Source of the DNA: Anaerococcus prevotii DSM 20548
GTDB taxonomy: Bacteria > Bacillota > Clostridia > Tissierellales > Peptoniphilaceae
NCBI RefSeq assembly: GCF_000024105.1
Contig: NC_013171.1
Span: 1,484,501 to 1,548,500 of the forward strand
Direction of reading: 5' to 3'
Length of the DNA stretch: 64,000 nt
Part shown: piece after piece, positions 59,565-64,000 of the stretch
How positions within the stretch are numbered: the first letter of the stretch is position 1
Layout of the letters: each line of letters opens with the position of its first letter
Program-made: the position numbers and the translations under genes
The notes under the pieces: model-generated
Told to the model about the DNA's origin: nothing
What the model saw: only the letters and a program-made list of their open reading frames with translations
Databases searched by the model: none

Positions 59565-60884
59565 CTAAAGTTTAGGCCAGATTGCTTTTGCTCTTTGTCT
59601 TGATTTTTCGTGGATTGCTTTTTGATCGACTGTCTTAATTTTCCTATCAGCCATTACTACTTTGCCGTTTATTATAGAATCTGTTACACATTTTCCACTT
59701 AGGCCGAAAAGGACGTGGCCTGGCCAGTTTTCTTTTTCTAAAGGAGTTATCGGATCATAGTCTAGGGCTATGATATCAGCGTAGGCTCCTTCTTCGATTC
59801 TTCCTACTGGCCTTTTGAGGTATCTTTCCATAATCTTTGGATTGTTCTCAAATTGCATCTTGATAGCTTCGGCAAAGCCCTTGGTTGGGTCATGGTTTTC
59901 GTGAGTGATGAAAACCTTGGCCACCTTCATTGACTCAAACATGTCGTTGGTGTAGGCATCTGTCCCAAGACCTAAAAGTATTTCCTTCTCAAGCATCCTT
60001 ACAGTTGGAGGAGCTCCCACGGCATTATTCATATTGCTTTCCGGATTGAATACTGCCATGGTATTTTTCTCTTTTAGGATATCCATCTCTCTTTCGTTGA
60101 TGTGGACGTTGTGAATAGAAAGAGTCTTGTCGTTAAAGATTCCGTAGGCATCGAGCCTATCTACGATTCTCTTCCCACTCATCTTTACTGTTTCCCACTC
60201 ATCTTCTATGCCTTCGGCTATGTGAACATGGTAGCCAGAATTGACCTCTTCCATGGCCTTTTGGCATTTTGCTAGGGTCTCATCTGATAGGGTGAAGGAA
60301 GCGTGGAGGCCAAAGAGAGCACTTAGCATATCGTCTCTTTTTTCTGCTTCCTTAATCCAGTTTATGTTTTCAGCAATTCCTAGGTCTCTTTTGTCCATCC
60401 CGTCCCTGTCGGATACTTCATAGCAGAGGCTTGCTCTAATTCCAAGATCTGTCGCAGCATCTGCCATAGTAGATAGAGATCCTTCTATAGCATTTGGTCC
60501 TGAGTGGTGGTCTATAATAGTTGTCACCCCGTTTTGAACTGACTCCATAAAGGTAGTTAGGGCATTTAGCTTCACATCTTCTAGGGTAAGTTCCTTATCT
60601 AGGGCCCACCAGAGGTTTTCTAAGACGTTAAAGAAGTTATCAGTTGGCTTTGATACGCTCATCCCTCTCGCATAGGCAGAATAGGCGTGGGAGTGAGCAC
60701 ATATTAGGCCTGGCATAACAAGCTTATCAGAAAAATCTAGGACCTCTTCGTCTGGATTTTCTCCCTTTATCTTATCAAAATCTCCTATTTCCTTTATGAT
60801 ATTTTCCTCTATAAGGATTGCCGCATCCTCGTAGAAGTTGTTAGCCTTATCGTTGGTAATAATGGTCTTTGCCTTAATTATCAT
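59565..60884 (-). CDS. ssnA: Putative aminohydrolase SsnA
   Basis: This metal-dependent amidohydrolase of the TIM-barrel superfamily has 439 residues. Metal ligands are HSH in CAHSHAYSAYARGMS (~63-77), His in SGYHVHIAEGIEDEW (~215), His in LSIHNVHI (~250) and Asp in LGLGTDAYTNDMFES (~300). SsnA lies in purine-degradation clusters of E. coli and gut anaerobes and is thought to deaminate or hydrolyse a purine intermediate; its exact reaction is not settled in my knowledge. It follows ygfK by nine bases and precedes an NCS2 permease, as in those clusters. The start follows AAGGAGAAATT. Confidence 0.92.
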   Translation of the reverse strand: MIIKAKTIITNDKANNFYEDAAILIEENIIKEIGDFDKIKGENPDEEVLDFSDKLVMPGLICAHSHAYSAYARGMSVSKPTDNFFNVLENLWWALDKELTLEDVKLNALTTFMESVQNGVTTIIDHHSGPNAIEGSLSTMADAATDLGIRASLCYEVSDRDGMDKRDLGIAENINWIKEAEKRDDMLSALFGLHASFTLSDETLAKCQKAMEEVNSGYHVHIAEGIEDEWETVKMSGKRIVDRLDAYGIFNDKTLSIHNVHINEREMDILKEKNTMAVFNPESNMNNAVGAPPTVRMLEKEILLGLGTDAYTNDMFESMKVAKVFITHENHDPTKGFAEAIKMQFENNPKIMERYLKRPVGRIEEGAYADIIALDYDPITPLEKENWPGHVLFGLSGKCVTDSIINGKVVMADRKIKTVDQKAIHEKSRQRAKAIWPKL

Positions 60885-60893
60885 AATTTCTCC

Positions 60894-63458
60894 TTATAGG
60901 TAGTAGCTGTATCTTTCTTCTAGGGCCTTGATTAGTTTCTTGTAGGCTTCGCTGATTCTTTCATCAGAAGGGTCTGCCTCGATAACGTTTTTGTTTTCAA
61001 GTCTAATCTTATAATTGCCCGAACCTGTCCTAAATATTCCACTTTGCTCAGACATATCGAAGTCGTCTTCTCTTATGAAAACTGTAAATTTATCCTTGTA
61101 AGGAGCACCATCATGTGGGCAGAAGCTTTCGCAGTTTCCACATTCGTTGCAGAGTCCGTCAAGGTGGATGGTCTGTCTTTTATTCCTAAAGCCTTCGACA
61201 ACTATAGCGACATTGGCCCTATTTGGACAAACTTCGGTACATATCTCACAAATCTTATCGCAAGATAAGCATCTTGATGCGTCTTTGTCCTTGGCTGGCT
61301 CAAGGTAACCACGTCTTTCGATTATCGAATCAAGTGATTTTTCATAGGAGACTTCTATAAAGTCATTTTCGAGATTTTCTTTTCTTAGAATATCCTTGGC
61401 TATAACTTTTGCATCCCCTATTGCATTTACAATTGACTTTCTTCCCTTAGTGATATCTCCTGCAAGGTAGACGTTTTCAATATTGGTCTCATTTGTAGGA
61501 AGAAGGTGGACTTTCTTGTCGACCTTTATACCAGATGCCTTGAGTTTCTCGTAATCTGTCTTACTTCCTGTAGCTATTATAATATATTGGTAGGTCTTTT
61601 TTAGCTCTTCCAGGTCAAGGTCTAGGTCTGTGTTAAGCTCATAGTCTAGTCCTATTTTTTCGGCAAGTCTTATATCTTTTTCTATAGCTTCATCTGAGAC
61701 AAGCTCATTTGCGTAGCCATATAGTCTGTCGGACTTTTCGATAACTTTAGCTTCTAGGCCGTTTCTTCTAAGGAAGATTCCTGCTGCAAGTCCTCCAGGT
61801 CCTCCTCCTATGATTAGGGCCTTGGCGGAAGTCTTGATTGGACTTACTTCGATTTCTTCTATATATTTATCGTAGTAAGTATCTGTTACTTCTTTTTTGA
61901 CATCTCTAATATTTACACCAGCTTCATAGTCAACCCTGGTACAAGTTTTCTTGCAATATTCATAGCAGGTCTCTGATAATATCGCAGGAGCAGTATTATC
62001 TATTGCTATAACTTCCATGGCCTTCTTGTAATCGCCAACTTCTGCAAAATGAAGGTAGGCTGGAACTTGTTGGCCTATAGGACAGGCCGAATCCTTACAA
62101 GGTGCACTATAGCAATCTGTCATAGGAAGGTCACTCGCCCATTTTCTAGTCCTTAGTCTAAGCTTAGGGTTTTTGGCATAAAGGTCATTAGACTTAAGAC
62201 TTGATACAAGATTTCTTAATTTTTCGTTATCTATTCCATCATAAGCTCTTCCCAGAAGTCCCTCGCATTTTTGGGCAAGATCTTTCATCCTATAGTAGCC
62301 ACCTGGCTTGAGTAGGGTTGTGGAAACTGTGATTGGCTGGTTAAAAATTTCAAATATTTCTTCTATATTTAGTCCATCAGCTCCACCGCAGTAGCTCATA
62401 GGAAGCTTTCCATCAAAGGCTTCTGATAATTTCAAGGCTGCAGATATAGTTAATGGAAGAAGGGACCTTCCTGACATGTACATGTCTTCACTAGGCAGTT
62501 CTCCCCTTTTTTGTATAACTGGGAAGGTATTTGATAGCTTACAACCAAAGACTAGGTCATTTTCCTTAGCAAGGTCTAAAAGCCTTGTAAATATTTCTAT
62601 GGATTCATCAAAACCAAGGTCATAATCAAACTGTGCCTTGTCAAAGTCTATGTACTTGTAGCCCAATTCATCTAGGATATTTCTAGCATAGTCATAGCCA
62701 ACTAGGGTTGGATTACACTTCACAAAGGTATTGAGTCCCTTTTCCTCAATCAGATAGGCAGCAATCTCTTCGATTTCTCCTGCTGGAGTTCCGTGCATGG
62801 TAGAAAGAGTCATAGAATTACAGATCTTACCGTCTATTTTTTCTATATCTTCTATACTAACGTTTTCAAACTTGTCTATATTATCCTTAAGATATTTGAT
62901 CGAATCCTTAAAGACTTCCGTATCACTCGCATCCATCAAGGAATTGATAAATCCGTCTACCTTTTCTGACTTGATTCCTTCAAGATTATATCCTACTGAC
63001 ATATTAAGGACAAAGTCCTTATCATCAGACAAGCCAAACTCCTTGGCGAGAACCCTTATAGCAAGTTCTGCCTTTATGTACTCACTTGCTGCATCTTCTA
63101 TCTTAAGCTCTGTGGACCACTCGCAATTGTAGGCCTCATCTTCTGAATTGATACATGGTTTTGGAATAGCTGCCATTAGCTCTTCCCCATCCATGATCTG
63201 GCAGGTCTTAAGCTCCATATATCTTCCGCCTACTAGATAGGAAGCTATGAGATTTTGGGCAAGCTGAGTGTGAGGTCCCGCAGCAGGTCCTACAGCAGAT
63301 CCAAGCTCATCGCCAAAAACTGTCCTTAGGCTTTTATTAGTTTTATTTTTATAAAATTTCTCTTTGGCAATAGAAAATACACTTCCCTCATTCTTGTATT
63401 CCGCAAGGGCCCATTCTATAAGCTTCGGAAATTCTATCGCTCTCATATATTCACTCAT
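60894..63458 (-). CDS. ygfK: YgfK-type putative selenate reductase subunit, short form
   Basis: This is a multidomain flavo-iron-sulfur protein of anaerobic purine degradation. The ATG at 63458 has GGAAGG seven bases upstream; a TTG two codons earlier is the alternative. Residues ~1-430 are dihydroorotate-dehydrogenase-like. A Cys-rich GltD-type cluster region follows (CYSAPCKDSACPIG, then CYEYCKKTC; ~455-500). An FAD-binding GGGPGGLAAG is near 548, with IIIATGSK at ~628 and NVYLAGDITKG at ~661. A two-cluster ferredoxin lies at ~723-783 (CLSCDKICEICTEVCP, CNECGNCESFCP). Only about 30 residues separate the ATG and GD motifs, so the NAD(P)H-binding Rossmann insert of this fold is missing. At 854 residues it is shorter than the ~1000 usual for YgfK. 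Confidence 0.92.
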   Translation of the reverse strand: MSEYMRAIEFPKLIEWALAEYKNEGSVFSIAKEKFYKNKTNKSLRTVFGDELGSAVGPAAGPHTQLAQNLIASYLVGGRYMELKTCQIMDGEELMAAIPKPCINSEDEAYNCEWSTELKIEDAASEYIKAELAIRVLAKEFGLSDDKDFVLNMSVGYNLEGIKSEKVDGFINSLMDASDTEVFKDSIKYLKDNIDKFENVSIEDIEKIDGKICNSMTLSTMHGTPAGEIEEIAAYLIEEKGLNTFVKCNPTLVGYDYARNILDELGYKYIDFDKAQFDYDLGFDESIEIFTRLLDLAKENDLVFGCKLSNTFPVIQKRGELPSEDMYMSGRSLLPLTISAALKLSEAFDGKLPMSYCGGADGLNIEEIFEIFNQPITVSTTLLKPGGYYRMKDLAQKCEGLLGRAYDGIDNEKLRNLVSSLKSNDLYAKNPKLRLRTRKWASDLPMTDCYSAPCKDSACPIGQQVPAYLHFAEVGDYKKAMEVIAIDNTAPAILSETCYEYCKKTCTRVDYEAGVNIRDVKKEVTDTYYDKYIEEIEVSPIKTSAKALIIGGGPGGLAAGIFLRRNGLEAKVIEKSDRLYGYANELVSDEAIEKDIRLAEKIGLDYELNTDLDLDLEELKKTYQYIIIATGSKTDYEKLKASGIKVDKKVHLLPTNETNIENVYLAGDITKGRKSIVNAIGDAKVIAKDILRKENLENDFIEVSYEKSLDSIIERRGYLEPAKDKDASRCLSCDKICEICTEVCPNRANVAIVVEGFRNKRQTIHLDGLCNECGNCESFCPHDGAPYKDKFTVFIREDDFDMSEQSGIFRTGSGNYKIRLENKNVIEADPSDERISEAYKKLIKALEERYSYYL

Positions 63459-63477
63459 ACTCAATCCTTCCTATAAA

Positions 63478-63511
63478 GAAAAACCCATACAATTCTTTCA
63501 ATCATATGGGT
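63478..63511 (-). terminator. Terminator after the carbamate kinase gene
   Basis: On the minus strand ACCCATA pairs with TATGGGT across a 15-base loop, followed by TTTTTC. It lies between arcC and ygfK. Confidence 0.75.
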
Positions 63512-63518
63512 TTGTCCT

Positions 63519-64000
63519 CTATCCGATCCAAGTTCCAGTCGCACCATTTAGGGCGTCTTTTGCATTTTCTAGACTTGTTATTACTGCTTCTCTTCCCTGT
63601 TTACTAGTTACAAACTCCAAGGCTGCTTCTACCTTTGGTAGCATAGAGCCCTTGGCAAATTGTCCTTCTGCTATATATTTTTCTGCTTCTTCGACAGATA
63701 AGCTATCGAGGTCCTCTTGGTTTTCCTTACCGAAATTAATGGCAACTTTTTCTACTGCAGTAAGAATTACCAAGACATCACAATCAACAAGCTCTGCGAG
63801 TTTAGCTGATGAGAAGTCCTTATCTATAACAGCATCGACACCGACATACTCGTCATTTTGTCTGATAACTGGAATACCTCCACCGCCTGCTGCTATTACC
63901 ACACAACCTGCATCACTTAGGGTTGTGATGGCTCTTTTTTCTACTATATCGACAGGCTTAGGACTTGCAACAACACGTCTATATCCTCTTCCTGCATCTT
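63519..64000 (-). CDS. arcC: Carbamate kinase ArcC (5' end outside window)
   Basis: This enzyme transfers phosphate from carbamoyl phosphate to ADP, yielding ATP, ammonium and CO2. The frame is open from the window edge to the stop codon and shows the C-terminal 160 residues. Visible motifs are RGYRRVVASPKPVDIVEKRA, VVIAAGGGGIPVIRQ (glycine-rich loop), GVDAVIDKDFSSAKLAELV (with catalytic Asp/Lys) and GQFAKGSMLPKVEAALEFV, all typical of ArcC. In purine-fermenting clusters it follows a carbamoyltransferase and supplies ATP from the final carbamoyl phosphate. Arginine deiminase genes are not seen here, and the upstream neighbour lies outside the window. Confidence 0.95.
   Translation of the reverse strand, partial: DAGRGYRRVVASPKPVDIVEKRAITTLSDAGCVVIAAGGGGIPVIRQNDEYVGVDAVIDKDFSSAKLAELVDCDVLVILTAVEKVAINFGKENQEDLDSLSVEEAEKYIAEGQFAKGSMLPKVEAALEFVTSKQGREAVITSLENAKDALNGATGTWIG

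Overview
The window is 64 kb of low-GC chromosome from a Gram-positive anaerobe. Low GC, strong AGGAGG ribosome binding sites, a YSIRK-type wall-anchored surface protein, a class B sortase, TRAP uptake and an anaerobic purine-degradation cluster together suggest a Peptoniphilaceae (Anaerococcus-like) coccus. That assignment is inferred from gene content, not from a marker tree. No tRNA, rRNA, CRISPR array or transposase gene was found.

Layout. 1-5004: a minus-strand sugar-acid (uronate/2-keto-3-deoxygluconate type) operon running LacI regulator > TRAP DctP > DctQ > DctM > KdgK-like kinase (cut by the window edge), with a clean promoter and a LacI/cre-like operator. 5116-10627: housekeeping genes (8-oxoguanine glycosylase, class B sortase, glutaredoxin, HAD phosphatase, mutarotase-like protein, ferritin, QueH). 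10698-11722: rplM-rpsI with a structured L13-type leader. 11731-13901: TPP-riboswitch-controlled thiD-cytX. 13918-14806: first copy of a ~0.9 kb noncoding structured repeat (element A). 14808-19480: TrkH/TrkA potassium uptake and an NhaC antiporter. 19576-24234: membrane protein, isochorismatase-like hydrolase, radical SAM protein, alanine dehydrogenase, second HAD phosphatase. 24229-25212: second repeat copy (element B). 25213-29987: uvrB-uvrA. 30020-30690: mosaic of palindromic repeats. 30883-33361: Zn/Cd efflux operon (ArsR, separate HMA protein, P1B ATPase). 33519-40090: a 2126-residue repetitive surface protein with a possible upstream leader ORF. 40470-41829: BrnQ. 41935-42280: a candidate Fst/par-like type I toxin-antitoxin locus. 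42301-44085: RecQ. 44270-44595: more palindromic repeats. 44631-51915: a probable eight-gene operon (RlmL-like methyltransferase, L,D-transpeptidase, EcfA1-A2-T, TruA, two membrane proteins). 52100-52340: repeats. 52459-64000: purine cluster (three xanthine-dehydrogenase-type subunits, two NCS2 permeases, SsnA, a short YgfK, carbamate kinase cut by the window edge).

How the parts fit. The right end reads as purine uptake and reductive degradation, with carbamate kinase as the ATP-yielding last step. The left end takes up and phosphorylates a sugar acid. Metal handling is represented by the P-type ATPase operon and ferritin. Cell-surface functions are represented by the sortase, the surface protein and the L,D-transpeptidase.

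The most unusual content is noncoding. Elements A and B carry paired compensatory changes in several hairpins and have their cores inverted relative to their end modules. The locus at 41.9-42.3 kb reproduces the architecture of the enterococcal par (Fst) locus: convergent RNAs, a shared bidirectional terminator, and a 15-nt repeat placing antisense pairing just after the toxin start codon. Three genes have TATAAT followed by exactly six bases and then ATG, which would make their mRNAs leaderless. One gene appears to begin at ATT.
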